Numbered from the stretch's first letter, positions 1 through 9,426 are shown. The stretch: DNA of 64,000 bases from Methylocystis sp. ATCC 49242 (GCF_000188155.2 NZ_KE124774.1:2052356-2116355); one strand, 5' to 3'. Notes: generated by a model from the sequence alone, not told the origin. Numbers and translations are program-made.

Positions 1-1
1 T

Positions 2-205
2 GTCGAGGTCCACATCATCCGGCTTGAGGATGGAAAGGACTGGACGCTTGAGGTGGTAAACTCGGCGGGCACGTCGATTGTCTGGGACGATCCCTTCGAA
101 AGTGACGAACAAGCTTACGCGGAATTTTACCGCACGGTCGCCGAAGAAGGGATGCAAGTGTTCAGTGACGAGAGCAATGTAATCCCGTTCAGACGTCCTC
201 ATTGA
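2..205 (+). CDS. C-terminal part of a small hypothetical protein (cut by window start)
   Basis: Reading from base 2 gives about 67 codons with no stop until TGA at 203-205. The peptide contains the stretches LEDGKDWTLEVVNSAGTSIVWDD and FYRTVAEEGMQVF, in shortened form here: a small acidic soluble protein without membrane segment. The N-terminus lies outside the window. Similar short proteins of unknown role occur in rhizobial and methylotroph accessory DNA (from memory, not checked). No function is assigned. Confidence 0.6.
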   Translation, partial: VEVHIIRLEDGKDWTLEVVNSAGTSIVWDDPFESDEQAYAEFYRTVAEEGMQVFSDESNVIPFRRPH

Positions 206-289
206 TGATACCAAAGCACGAAGTTGCGTACCGTGTATTCGAGGTAAAGCCAAAGCTCGTCGAGTGAAAAGCACACTGGAGCAGACCAA

Positions 290-838
290 ATGCGCGGACA
301 TCTCTTCCTCGTTGTCGCCTTGTTCTTATCATCACCGACTGCCGTAGCAGCAGATGAATTTTCATGCAGCTTCGCTGCCATCGATTCATATCTCAAAGCT
401 GACTGGGAGAAATATGCTCGGGCCGATCCGTCCGTATCGAAGGCGGAAAAAATCGGTATCGTGCCGAGATATGCAAAGTGCCCGCCTATGGAACAAAGGG
501 GGATGCTGGAATATATGGACAGCTTCCAGTTGGTCCCGGTTGATGAGCGTACCGATGCAATCCTGATCGACACGCATCAGTGCGGCGGCGGCAACAAGCA
601 TGGTCAGTATTTCTTGATTTCACGGAGCGGCAAATGCGATGTGATCACAAAGCCGGAGATCGGCGACATGGCGTTTATCGCAGAGAATATATACGCGAAT
701 GAAAACATTGTGATCTTGAAAGGGGTTAAGTGGGCGGAGAAAGATCCTCACTGCTGCCCATCTAGCGAAGGGACGCTGGATTACAATGTCCAAACGAATC
801 AATACTCCTTCAAACTACACAAAATAAAGCAACGCTGA
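290..838 (+). CDS. Secreted hypothetical protein, Cys-containing
   Basis: 182 residues starting at ATG 290. The first ~21 residues form a signal peptide (MRGHLFLVVALFL core, cleavage likely after AVAA), so the protein should be periplasmic or secreted. The mature part has several cysteines (CSFAA, KCPPM, HQCGGG, GKCDV, HCCPS), which could form disulfides. No family is recognised. It is followed 70 bases later by the convergent Ntn-hydrolase gene. The function is unknown. Confidence 0.6.
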   Translation: MRGHLFLVVALFLSSPTAVAADEFSCSFAAIDSYLKADWEKYARADPSVSKAEKIGIVPRYAKCPPMEQRGMLEYMDSFQLVPVDERTDAILIDTHQCGGGNKHGQYFLISRSGKCDVITKPEIGDMAFIAENIYANENIVILKGVKWAEKDPHCCPSSEGTLDYNVQTNQYSFKLHKIKQR

Positions 839-908
839 ACCAGCAGCTTCCTGCGCTCGATATCACGGCCTACTTTTCTCCACGAGCCTTATCACTTGCA
901 TTCGGGCT

Positions 909-2120
909 TTACGGCATCAAGAAAGCCGTCGCATCGCCATGCTTGATCATGTCTTTTCGCTTAACCCACGTGAAGCCTTCGCATTTTGCGATGATCGCCA
1001 CGTCGATTGGGCCACCGACTGTTTCCTGCTGCTCGACCGACATTCGAGCCTTGAAAGCGGTCAAACTCACGAGTGCTTCCGCCATTTTCGCAAGGTCATG
1101 GCACGAAAGCACTTCGACAGCGCTAATCAACGGCAGTGTGTATTTCACCTGAAATTCCTTTTCAATCGCGGTCATCACATCTTTTTGCACGACCTTTGAT
1201 CTGCTCTTTGATGGCGCCTTGCCCTTCGGGTGCGGAAGGTGCTTCGAGAGAATATCCGCCAATCGGTCTTTCAGAGTTGGATGAATCCCGCTGCAAAATA
1301 GATCGATCATATCAGTCTGAGCGAAGGGGATTATGATGACAGGATGCTTGCGATCAACATGCGCCTCATCAGCTTTGGCCCATCTCAATTTGGAGGAAAC
1401 AACGGTGCCAACGCTATAAATATAGAGACTGGGGAATGGCTCAGGCTCGCCAAATCCCGCAAACACCATGCCGCTGAAATGATCTGGATGAAACCATTGC
1501 CGCGTGTGCAGGAGTTTCACGAGCAAATTGAGCGCATCGCTGATCTCATCCGAGAGAGCAACATCTTGGAAAAGCGAATCTTGCAGCTTCTGAATAATCT
1601 CCGCGTGATCTGAGATGACCTTTTCCCCAAATGCATGATCAAGCTGTTCGATTGGCAGGATCTTTTGCAATGAAGTGATTTCATTTTTTATGGTCTGCAG
1701 GAGCAACGAAGCTGCCTTACGACAATGGCTTTTAGGTTCGCCGCCCAATTTCTTCTTCCACTGATCCCGTATATTCGCTTTGAGAACGGACTCAACAACC
1801 GACGAAAACCACTCGTCCTGCACCGACACTGGGAACAGCATTTCCGACGTTTCTATAAAGCGCAGGAAGTCCAGAGCGTATTGTTCAACCGTCGGGAACC
1901 GACGCTCTCCGAATTGCTTGACATAGGTCTTTATCGCGATTTCCCAAGGCACCCCCATTATCTCAGCGCAGCCATAAGTCATGATGGCGATCGGCGCATT
2001 TGACAGTTTGAAAAGTTTTTCCGCTGTATGGTAGACCTTCTGGCCATCGCTGATCGACACCGCGCTATCGGCTGCTAACGCAATGCCATGTTTATTCATC
2101 ACCGCTACTTCGCAAGTCAC
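909..2120 (-). CDS. Proteasome-like Ntn-hydrolase family protein
   Basis: 403 residues. The N-terminus (M-T-C-E-V-A-V then HGIALAADSAVS) matches the start of mature proteasome beta/HslV-type subunits. If Met is removed, Thr becomes residue 1, with Asp17 in AADSA and Lys34 in TAEKLF, close to the Thr1/Asp17/Lys33 catalytic set of 20S proteasomes. The remaining ~300 residues are not proteasome-like in length (beta subunits are ~200-230 aa) and may form a family-specific C-terminal region. This is probably a stand-alone N-terminal nucleophile hydrolase; the substrate is unknown. The family match is by motif recognition only. Confidence 0.6.
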   Translation of the reverse strand: MTCEVAVMNKHGIALAADSAVSISDGQKVYHTAEKLFKLSNAPIAIMTYGCAEIMGVPWEIAIKTYVKQFGERRFPTVEQYALDFLRFIETSEMLFPVSVQDEWFSSVVESVLKANIRDQWKKKLGGEPKSHCRKAASLLLQTIKNEITSLQKILPIEQLDHAFGEKVISDHAEIIQKLQDSLFQDVALSDEISDALNLLVKLLHTRQWFHPDHFSGMVFAGFGEPEPFPSLYIYSVGTVVSSKLRWAKADEAHVDRKHPVIIIPFAQTDMIDLFCSGIHPTLKDRLADILSKHLPHPKGKAPSKSRSKVVQKDVMTAIEKEFQVKYTLPLISAVEVLSCHDLAKMAEALVSLTAFKARMSVEQQETVGGPIDVAIIAKCEGFTWVKRKDMIKHGDATAFLMP

Positions 2121-2276
2121 TTTTGCATACTTTCATAAGCTTATGGTAGTGATGACGGAAATCGCTACCGTATAGAGATGGATGTTAGCAAACGAGGCGT
2201 CCGTTTAGGAAAGCCTCGGATGACGCAAAACGATGCCGGGAGCTTCATCCTCTCCCCGCGTAGTTCGGAGTCCGTT

Positions 2277-2750
2277 TTACGCTTGGGGCGGCGCGCCAGT
2301 TTTTATCTCGATCGTCTTGGCGGTTTTTGCGAGTTCTTCGGGCTTCCTCACCGTAACGTGCAAGACGCCCTTATCGAGATAGGCCTCGATAGCCCCATCG
2401 TCCGGCGTGAACGGCAGCGACATCGACCGGTAAAAAGAACCGAAGCTACGTTCTTCCACATGCCAGTCCTTTTCGTCTTTCTTTGACTCCTGCTTTTTCT
2501 CACCGCTCACGACCAACTGGTTGCCCTCGACGTTGACTTTGATGTCCTTCTCTTCAACGCCGGGTAGTTCAGCCGTTATCTCGATCGCTTTATCGGTCTC
2601 GGCGACGTTCACAGCCGGAACACCTGCTCCCAAACCCAAGCTCGGCAAATTCTTGTCGACTTGGCTAAACCAATCTTCCATTTCCCTGCGGAAGGCTTTG
2701 AACGGGTCGGTCGCCAAGTCCACCCTCGACCACAAGCTCGGCAGCTTCAT
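2277..2750 (-). CDS. Hsp20/alpha-crystallin small heat shock protein
   Basis: 157 residues. The alpha-crystallin domain spans about residues 45-150, with ITAELPGVEEKDIKV, the strand KKDEKDWHVEERSFGSFYRSMSLP (cut here to its landmarks) and the typical GVLHVTV segment; the C-terminal IEIKTG tail is the I-x-I-like anchor. It acts as an ATP-independent holdase that binds unfolding proteins in the cytoplasm. Length is normal for class A bacterial sHsps. It stands alone, with about 260 bases of untranslated DNA upstream, which holds a short GC hairpin at 2781-2800 (AGGGCC/GGCCCT). Confidence 0.92.
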   Translation of the reverse strand: MKLPSLWSRVDLATDPFKAFRREMEDWFSQVDKNLPSLGLGAGVPAVNVAETDKAIEITAELPGVEEKDIKVNVEGNQLVVSGEKKQESKKDEKDWHVEERSFGSFYRSMSLPFTPDDGAIEAYLDKGVLHVTVRKPEELAKTAKTIEIKTGAPPQA

Positions 2751-3428
2751 TGGATTTCTCCCTCAATCAATTTGCAATGCAGGGCCAGTTTACCGGCCCT
2801 CAGCCGATGATTTAGTCAGGCGTTTCGTCGCAGCAATGACGGCAGATCATCTCTCGTCTTGCCATAATTGGCAGGAAGCTACACGCTCTCCAGCCGACCC
2901 CTGATTTCCCCGAGGGTCTGATCAAGCGGTCTTTCCGCGAATGCGCTACGCTGCTGCCCTAACAATGTTCATTTCGGCCTGCGGGTAGCCACGCAAGCTG
3001 GCCGTCATTGGACGCACTGATAGGCGATCCAGAAGCTTTGGCTGAGCATCAAATCAGTAAGGTGCTAGGGATGACCGGGATAGATGCCATCAGCTTTCGC
3101 CTCCCAGGTTGGCTTACCAGCTTTAGCGAAAAGTATAGAGAAACTCTCGACATCACGTCTCGGATGTCGTTCGTCTTAGAGGCTGCTCGGCAGAATGCAA
3201 CAACGAGAACTGGCGGCCCATTTGCTGCTGCTATATTTGAATCTGAAAGCGGAAAGCTTGTATCGCTCGGTGTCAATTTAGTGCAGCGGGAGAAGCTATC
3301 GATATTACATGCAGAAATCGTCGCCATGATGGTGGCTCAACGATCCCTTGATACCTATGACTTGGGCCAAGAGGGGCTTCCGCCACTTGAGCTTGTGACG
3401 AGTGCCGAACCCTGTGCGTTGTGCTTAG

Positions 3429-4361
3429 AGTCCGTCCCAGAAGTTAGTCAACAATTGCAGAGCTTTCGTAGCATGAGCCGAATCGACGCGAAACGCAGGA
3501 ACACGAGCGCTGTGATATTGAGGTTTTCCCAATCCTTGGCCAGTCTTCTACAGCGGTTTAGCCAGGCGATTGATCTTTCGACGATCCAGCGCATGGGCAA
3601 TTTCACGAAGCCCTTCGCCTGATCGGATCGTTTTATAATCTCGATTTTGAGACACGGTAGGATTTTGCCCGTTGCGTCGGCGAAGATCGGTCCCTGATAG
3701 GCGCTGTCAGCCAACAGCTTTTCAAGAAAGGGAAACCGCCCATGCAACGTCGAAAGCAGCAAGACGCCGCCGTCTCGGTCCTGAATGTCGGCGCCGTGAA
3801 CGACGGCGCCCATCAACAAACCTTGCGTATCGACGAGTACGTGGCGTTTCTTGCCTTTGATCTTTTTGCCGGCGTCATAGCCATGCGGATCAATGCGCGC
3901 CCCCCTTTTTCCGCGCTCTTCACGCTCTGACTATCGATGATCGCCGCGGTGGGGCTCGCCTCTCGTTCCGCTCGTTCGCGACACATGACGTAGAGCGCGT
4001 CGTGCATGCGATCCAGAACGCCGCACCAGGCCCAATCGCAAAAATAACGATACACTGTGCTCTTCGGGGGAAAATCCTTGGGAATGTACCGCCATTGGCA
4101 TCCCGTGCTCAGCACATACATGATGGCGTTGAACACCGCCCGCATGTCCACTTCACGCTTGCGCCCGCCACGCTTGGCCGGAGGAATAAGCGGCGCCACA
4201 TGCCCCCACTCCTCGTCCGTCACATCACTCGGATAACGTAACCTGTCGCGATTGTATTTCGCCCGGTTTGCCTTCGTCCACATCGACGGCCTCCTACGAA
4301 TCAGACCGCCTCCCATCCATCACAACAGATTCATTCGATTCAACATCTTTCAGGACGGACA
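3429..4361 (-). mobile_element. IS5-family insertion sequence (933 bp) with CTTAG repeats
   Basis: The ends are imperfect inverted repeats, with AGTCCGTCC at the left and the complement of TGTCCGTCC at the right. Identical CTTAG pentamers flank the element at 3424-3428 and 4362-4366; the true duplication may be only the inner TTA, as IS5 elements often duplicate T-N-A. The element holds the frameshifted transposase on the minus strand and splits a deaminase gene exactly. Confidence 0.85.
3448..4316 (-). CDS. IS5-family transposase in two overlapping frames
   Basis: Two minus-strand ORFs, 3813-4316 (N-terminal) and 3448-3819 (C-terminal), make one DDE transposase. The N part has DVTDEEWGHVAPLIPP and the first Asp in AAIIDSQSVKS. 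The C part has LLADSAYQGP (second Asp) and WIVERSIAWLNR (Glu). Between them the mRNA has AAAAAGGGGGGC at about 3900-3911. A -1 slip there restores the family sequence RIDPHGYDAGKK. This is the usual layout of IS427-type members, so programmed frameshifting is more likely than decay. Confidence 0.85.
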
Positions 4362-4641
4362 CTTAGGCGCGATCCCATGGTCCGGACTCCGTCGGGTTGT
4401 GATCGGAGCACGGGATCAGGATGTTCGGGATATCGGCTTTGACGAGGGTCCAAAGCCTCCAGATTGGCAAGGAGAATTCGAACGGCGAGGTATCGAGGTC
4501 ATCACTGATGTTCACAGGAGCTATGCGGTCGATATCCTCAAGGCTTATGCGGCCGAAGGCGGGATGATTTATGGAGGAAGAGCGACGAGCCATCCTGCCT
4601 CCCGACCTTCGCCAGAAACGGCCGACGATTTCCCAAGGTGA

Positions 4642-4942
4642 CTTCGGAGCGAATGGCCTTCTTTCCCGGCACGATCATCAAACCCGAACCCGCTTTTTTC
4701 GAGACTTTTCATCAACACTTTCAACGCTCTACAGCCACCGAATCGGCCGCAAGCTATGTTGGTATTGGCTGGGTTGAGATGACGCTTGAATGTGAATATA
4801 TTCCTATTACACAGATGCTACACATGTAGATTTTCGCTCTGCAAATCATTGTTTTTAAAGCCATTAAACCATGGTCTGGTATAATTCGCGCTAAAGATTT
4901 TTAGCGTCGAATACACAAGATATAGTAGCAAAAACAAAGATT
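4642..4942. repeat. Gene-poor stretch holding copy A of a diverged dispersed repeat
   Basis: No convincing gene is present. From about 4718 the sequence TTTCAACGCTCTACAGCCACC and later TATAATTCGCGCTAAA, CACAAGATATA and GGCGTCAGCATA recur in the same order at about 37935-38175 (copy B). Copy A ends in a strong hairpin terminator. The repeat is diverged and non-coding in both places. Confidence 0.55.
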
Positions 4943-4980
4943 TAGGCGTCAGCATACTATATGTTGACGCCTATTTTTTT
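4943..4980 (+). terminator. Strong rho-independent terminator
   Basis: TAGGCGTCAGCATA (4943-4956), loop CTA, TATGTTGACGCCTA (4960-4973), then seven T residues (4974-4980). The 14-bp stem contains one G-T wobble. It lies at the end of dispersed repeat copy A. No gene is seen immediately upstream, so it may terminate a small RNA or an old transcript. Confidence 0.8.
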
Positions 4981-5170
4981 ACACACGCGCTACACAGAAC
5001 AAAGAATGAACTAAATTGGATTGAGGGAATTTAAGCGTGGTTTCGGCGTGACCTTGTGTGGGAGTTTACACAGACGGTACACAGCCTTCGAGCGCACGCT
5101 GAGCATCAACACCACTCAACCTACCTCCTCGTGCCTGCGATGGGATTACGGAATCGCCAGCACCCCGCGC

Positions 5171-6889
5171 CTATTCGTCAACATCACGCGGCTGTCCGAG
5201 CAAATCGCGCAGCGCGTCAAAGGATGCGGGCTTTGTCAGGTGCTGATCAAAGTCAGCTTCCGATATGCGGTCTCGGATCTGGGTCTTTCCCCAGCCGGTA
5301 AGCGCGACGATCTTGAGATTCCGTCCATTGGCGGAAGAACGCATACGGCGTGCAACCTCATATCCGTCCATTTCAGGCATCCCGAGATCAAGAAATACGA
5401 CGTCGGGTTTGAAAAGCCGAAGAATTTCTAATCCGGCCGCGCCGCTATAGGCCACCTCGACCGTTGCGCCCAGCTTCTCTAACAGTATGACCATACTATC
5501 GGCGACGTCACGGTTATCGTCGACAACGAGAATCCGACGAGAGATTGCAGCATTTCCCGAGCAGCGTGGTTCGATTGAAATTGGATCTCTCGGGGTTTCA
5601 GGCTTCAGCGGTAGACGAACCACAAAGGTGCTCCCCTTTTGATATCCACCACTATGAGCAGCGACAGTTCCGCCGTGCATTTCAACGAGGGACCGCACCA
5701 GCGCCAATCCAATGCCAAGTCCCCTAGATTGATGCCCTGTATCAATCTGGGCGAAGGCTTCAAAGATTTTAGTCAGGTTCTCGGGTGCAATGCCTACGCC
5801 GTTGTCGCGCACCGCCACGATAACTTCGGCGTCGCGGCGCTCAGCTTGAAGGTAAAGGATATCCGGCTGTTTTGTAAATTTCGCAGCATTATTAAGCAGG
5901 TTTGTGAATACCTGAGCAATTCGAACCGTATCCCCTTCGATCTCCAATGCCTCCGGCGGCAACTGGACACGTAGTTCGTGCCCTCCGCGTTCAATTTCTG
6001 GTCGCGCCATTTCGATCGCATGGTGGAAGGCATCTGCGAGATTTATCTTAATTTTTTCCAGAACGATCTTGCCCTTTGTAATGCGCGACACATCAAGCAA
6101 GTCATCCACAAGACGAATAAGATGCTTCACTTGCCGATCGGCCATTGACAGTAACGCCATGCCTCGCTCTACCTTGAGAGGTGTGGCGATTTCGAGCATC
6201 AGCACATTAATCGCATTATGGATCGGCGCGAGGGGATTACGCAATTCGTGCGCGAGCAAAGCCAAGAAGTCATCTTTACGACGATCTGCGTCCAACAGCA
6301 AATTTTCCGAACGTTTACGCTCGGTGATGTCAATAAGGACATTGACCGCTCCGATGACATTGCCAAGAGCATCGAAGAGCAATTCTATGTGAGGTTCAAT
6401 CCAGACGCGAGAGCCGTCCGGCCTCTCCACAATCGCCTCGACACCACTTATTTTTCTATGCTCCCTCAATGTGACAGCAACCGGGCATTCGTCGTGCGGA
6501 AGAATGGAACCGTCTGTTCGATAAAGCTTCCAGCTAACACACCATCTGTCGACTCCAATTTCCGGCTCACGGCCGGAAAGCTCCTTTGCGGCTTCATTGA
6601 AATAAATTAGCCGCCCCTCTGTATCCACTGCATAGACAGCGGTCGGCAGGTGGTCCATTATTTGGGACAGAAGCTGCTTTTTACCGCCAAATCCAAAAAC
6701 CTCGCCTCTGTCATCCGGGCTTTCTGAACAGGTCGCGGGCATGGGGTATCCTATTCCAGTATTCGGTGTCTGAGCTGCGCCGCGTTGATGTGACCTATCG
6801 GCTGGCATCACCCGAGAAGTCATCTGGATTGACCCAGATCCCGAAAGATAGCGGGCTTCTTTTGTAGGCGGCTTTTCATTTCGACTCAA
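5171..6889 (-). CDS. PAS-containing hybrid sensor histidine kinase
   Basis: 572 residues, no obvious membrane segment, so a cytoplasmic sensor. Order: variable N-terminus; PAS/PAC fold about 70-192 (MDHLPTAVYAVD to GAVNVLIDITERK); HisKA with phospho-accepting His214 in LLAHELRNPL; HATPase with N box LLNNAAKF (~331-338), DNGVGIAPE and GLGIGLALV; receiver domain about 452-565 with DD pair, phospho-acceptor Asp501 in FLDLGMPEMDG and Lys553. It probably phosphorylates itself and relays to its own receiver or an unseen partner; no output regulator is adjacent. The signal is unknown. Confidence 0.93.
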   Translation of the reverse strand: MSRNEKPPTKEARYLSGSGSIQMTSRVMPADRSHQRGAAQTPNTGIGYPMPATCSESPDDRGEVFGFGGKKQLLSQIMDHLPTAVYAVDTEGRLIYFNEAAKELSGREPEIGVDRWCVSWKLYRTDGSILPHDECPVAVTLREHRKISGVEAIVERPDGSRVWIEPHIELLFDALGNVIGAVNVLIDITERKRSENLLLDADRRKDDFLALLAHELRNPLAPIHNAINVLMLEIATPLKVERGMALLSMADRQVKHLIRLVDDLLDVSRITKGKIVLEKIKINLADAFHHAIEMARPEIERGGHELRVQLPPEALEIEGDTVRIAQVFTNLLNNAAKFTKQPDILYLQAERRDAEVIVAVRDNGVGIAPENLTKIFEAFAQIDTGHQSRGLGIGLALVRSLVEMHGGTVAAHSGGYQKGSTFVVRLPLKPETPRDPISIEPRCSGNAAISRRILVVDDNRDVADSMVILLEKLGATVEVAYSGAAGLEILRLFKPDVVFLDLGMPEMDGYEVARRMRSSANGRNLKIVALTGWGKTQIRDRISEADFDQHLTKPASFDALRDLLGQPRDVDE

Positions 6890-7428
6890 TTGTTAAGCTA
6901 ATTATAAACATAACGAGCGTTCTGGTGAAATCAGACAAGTCGATGCACGCTTCAAAAGACATAGCAGTTCATCATCGATTGATTTTATCTAGCGATCGGC
7001 CGACATTGGCTATGGCATCAATTCTTTAGGTTCACCTGGACATCTGTTCACAATCACGATTTTGCACATCAACATTGCGGATTGCTGAGCTCCATAAGCA
7101 CGTTTCCAATTGCATTGGGATTTCGCGCGGGCAGACCAGCCGTTGCTTCCAACACGGAAGGTCTTTGCTGAAATAGACTCTGCCCGCCGGGATTAGCGCT
7201 GCGGGAAAATGCCCGACTGCGCACGATATGGATGACATTTCTCGCAGCGTGAAAACCCACGCTCTGCGCCGCCCTGCACCGTGCAACATCACAAAATGCA
7301 GAATCTATGATGTTGGCGCATAACCAACTGAAATCATTGCGCTCTTTTCAGCCATCTCTTCGGTTGCTCTCCTGAACATCAGAAAACATGCTTGTTCCGA
7401 GCAAAATGTTAGCCAGGAGGAACGAGCA
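6890..7428. other. 539-bp stretch without a supported gene
   Basis: Only short shadow reading frames occur. The stretch is upstream of both the divergent histidine kinase and the recombinase pair and so must hold their promoters, but no clear consensus was picked out. AGGAGG at about 7416 is the ribosome binding site of the recombinase. Confidence 0.5.
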
Positions 7429-7998
7429 GTGAAACAGGCCCCCGTCCTTACCGAACGCGATATGAAGCGGGTGCTACAGCATGTAGCGCGAGCCCGCTTC
7501 CCTGCCCGCAACCGCTGCTTGCTGATGCTGAGCTGGCTGGCGGGTATGAGAGTAGCGGAAATCGCCGCGCTGAAGCTAAGCGACGTCCTCGCGCCTGACA
7601 ATACCATCCGAGCCGAAATCCAGCTCTCCCCTGAACAGACCAAGGGCAGCTCAGCTCGCACTGTTCTCATCAGTTCTCAGCTCAAATCCGAACTGGAAGC
7701 CTACATCAAATCCCTGCCCCCGAACCCTGCCCCGGATCGGCCCCTGATCGCCAGCAAGACCGGGAAGCGATTCTCAGCCAATGGTCTCTGCCAAGTCATG
7801 CTCCACATCTACGACGCCGCCGGTCTGGACAGAGCCACATCGCATTCGGGCAGACGCACATTCATCACCACGCTCGCTCATAAGGGCGTCAATGTCCGTG
7901 TCCTCGCGGCCCTCGCCGGGCACAAACACATCGGCACCACCCAGCGATATATCGACTTGAATGAAAACGTGCTGCGAGCCGCTGTCGAGATGATTTAG
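7429..7998 (+). CDS. Compact tyrosine recombinase/integrase
   Basis: 189 residues from GTG 7429, preceded by AGGAGG. It has the catalytic domain with the active-site set: Arg in AGMRVAEIAAL, the Lys in the beta hairpin (TKGSSARTV), HSGRR (His-x-x-Arg), GHKH and the nucleophile Tyr in QRYIDLN. It resembles the short integrases of Bradyrhizobium-type genomic islands. The N-terminal core-binding domain is nearly absent. It sits 12 bases before a second, full-size recombinase, so both may belong to one integrative element. No tRNA attachment site was found. Confidence 0.9.
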   Translation: MKQAPVLTERDMKRVLQHVARARFPARNRCLLMLSWLAGMRVAEIAALKLSDVLAPDNTIRAEIQLSPEQTKGSSARTVLISSQLKSELEAYIKSLPPNPAPDRPLIASKTGKRFSANGLCQVMLHIYDAAGLDRATSHSGRRTFITTLAHKGVNVRVLAALAGHKHIGTTQRYIDLNENVLRAAVEMI

Positions 7999-8010
7999 CC
8001 CACCCATCCT

Positions 8011-9426
8011 GTGCTGACCTGCCGCATTGCTGAGACGTTCCAAGCAAGCAGACTGCACGGCCGATTGATGAGGCGAATCAAGCTCAACGCCATGGCGCAT
8101 GCCCAAAACCAGCAGATAATTGCAAACGGCCAAATCACGCTCTACCAGCGCGATGACGTTAAGGACGCCCTGTGGCAGTGCCGGATCAAGGTCAAGGGTC
8201 ACTCCGGCTATGTGCGTCGGTCCACAGGCGAAACCGATTTCGAGCGCGCAAAGGAAGCCGCACTTCTGATCCTCGGCGAACTGAAGCAACGAATTGCTCA
8301 GGCCCTGCCCCTCAAACGCAAGACCTTTTCCGAAATCGCCGTCTCCTTTCTCAGGGATGCTGAGACCCGCTGGAAGGAAGGCCGCAACAGCGAAGGGCGC
8401 TACATCATCATCAAGGGCACCACGCAGCGCTATCTCATTCCCTACTTCGGCAACTGCGACATCACGCTGATCCAAAAGAAGGACCTGATGGCCTATCGAG
8501 CATGGCGTCAGGAATATTGGGTCACAGGCCCCGGCTTCGCGGAAACCGGCAAAACGAAAAAACCCCCGACGCTGGCCACATTGAAACAAGAATGGACCGT
8601 CTTACGCGGCGTCTTCCTCCACGGCGTCGATCTTGGCGTTGTCCCGCAGAGCATGCTGCCCTTCCTCAAACACGACAAAACCAGCGTCAACAAACGTCCT
8701 GCCTTTACCCAGGACGAATATGACCGTCTCTGGCTGCATCTGCTGACATGGCAATACAAGACGCATAACCCGAGAGTGCGCCGGGATCGCACGCTTTTGC
8801 GCTACTATGTGCTGATCATGGTCAATTCGGGCATGCGCATCGGCGAAGCCCGCATGCTCAAATGGCGCGACGTTGGCAGCTACAGCAACGAGCATGGTCA
8901 CTGGGTCACATGCATGGTTAAAGGCAAGACCGGCGAACGGCTCGTTGTCTGTCAACCCGGCGTAGAACGTTACTTCGAGAAGCTCAAGGAGCGTGACTAC
9001 AAGACCGATCCAGATGACCTTGTGTTTTGTCACGACGACGGGGAGCCGATCGCGAACTGGACGGGCTTCTACACCATGCTCCGGGCTGCTGGCATCGAAC
9101 ACGACACCAACGGAAACAAGCACACTCTCTACAGCCTCCGTCACACCTACGCGACCTTCCGGCTTCAGAACGGCACCAATGTCTATTGGCTGAAAAAGAA
9201 CATGGGCACGTCAGTGGCCATGATCGAGCGCCACTATGGGCAGACCAACGTCCTTGTTGGCATCGAACATGAGACCGCCAAACGAGAACCGGGCCAGAAA
9301 AAGCCAAAATCCAGACACCTGCAATCTCACAGCGCCGCGCGAGATGAAATAATGCTAGTGAAGAACAAGAATGAGCTGGTCCCAGCAGGTGCGGTCGATA
9401 TGACGCCCGCTCGGGAAGCTGACTAA
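8011..9426 (+). CDS. Full-length tyrosine recombinase (phage/island integrase type)
   Basis: Up to 471 residues from GTG 8011; ATG 8092 is an equally likely start because the first 27 residues look unconserved. The N-terminal ~170 residues are SAM-like/core-binding (YQRDDVKDALWQCRIKV, FERAKEAALLIL), followed by the catalytic domain: Arg in NSGMRIGEARMLKW, Lys in VKGKTGERLVV, YSLRHTYATF, and Tyr in MIERHYGQT. It should cut and rejoin DNA at short sites. The C-terminal ~50 residues are Lys/Arg-rich. It is downstream of the compact recombinase in the same direction. Confidence 0.9.
   Translation: MLTCRIAETFQASRLHGRLMRRIKLNAMAHAQNQQIIANGQITLYQRDDVKDALWQCRIKVKGHSGYVRRSTGETDFERAKEAALLILGELKQRIAQALPLKRKTFSEIAVSFLRDAETRWKEGRNSEGRYIIIKGTTQRYLIPYFGNCDITLIQKKDLMAYRAWRQEYWVTGPGFAETGKTKKPPTLATLKQEWTVLRGVFLHGVDLGVVPQSMLPFLKHDKTSVNKRPAFTQDEYDRLWLHLLTWQYKTHNPRVRRDRTLLRYYVLIMVNSGMRIGEARMLKWRDVGSYSNEHGHWVTCMVKGKTGERLVVCQPGVERYFEKLKERDYKTDPDDLVFCHDDGEPIANWTGFYTMLRAAGIEHDTNGNKHTLYSLRHTYATFRLQNGTNVYWLKKNMGTSVAMIERHYGQTNVLVGIEHETAKREPGQKKPKSRHLQSHSAARDEIMLVKNKNELVPAGAVDMTPAREAD

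Larger units (their letters stand above)
3071..4641 (+). pseudogene. Nucleoside/CMP-type deaminase interrupted by an IS5-family element
   Basis: The left half (3071-3428, ATG at 3071; an in-frame TTG at 3008 is possible) carries the zinc site: HAE in ILHAEIVAMM, and the PCALC motif. The right half (4362-4641) continues GAIPWSGLRRVVIGARD and FDEGPKPPDW and ends near MIYGGR, as expected for this cytidine/deoxycytidylate deaminase superfamily (nucleoside deaminases acting on guanine, adenine or related bases). Removing 3429-4361 and one copy of CTTAG restores one reading frame reading EPCALCLGAIPWSG. The insertion separates the catalytic PCxxC from the rest of the fold, so the gene is almost surely inactive. 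Left-half translation runs 4 more codons into the IS and beyond. Confidence 0.88.
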
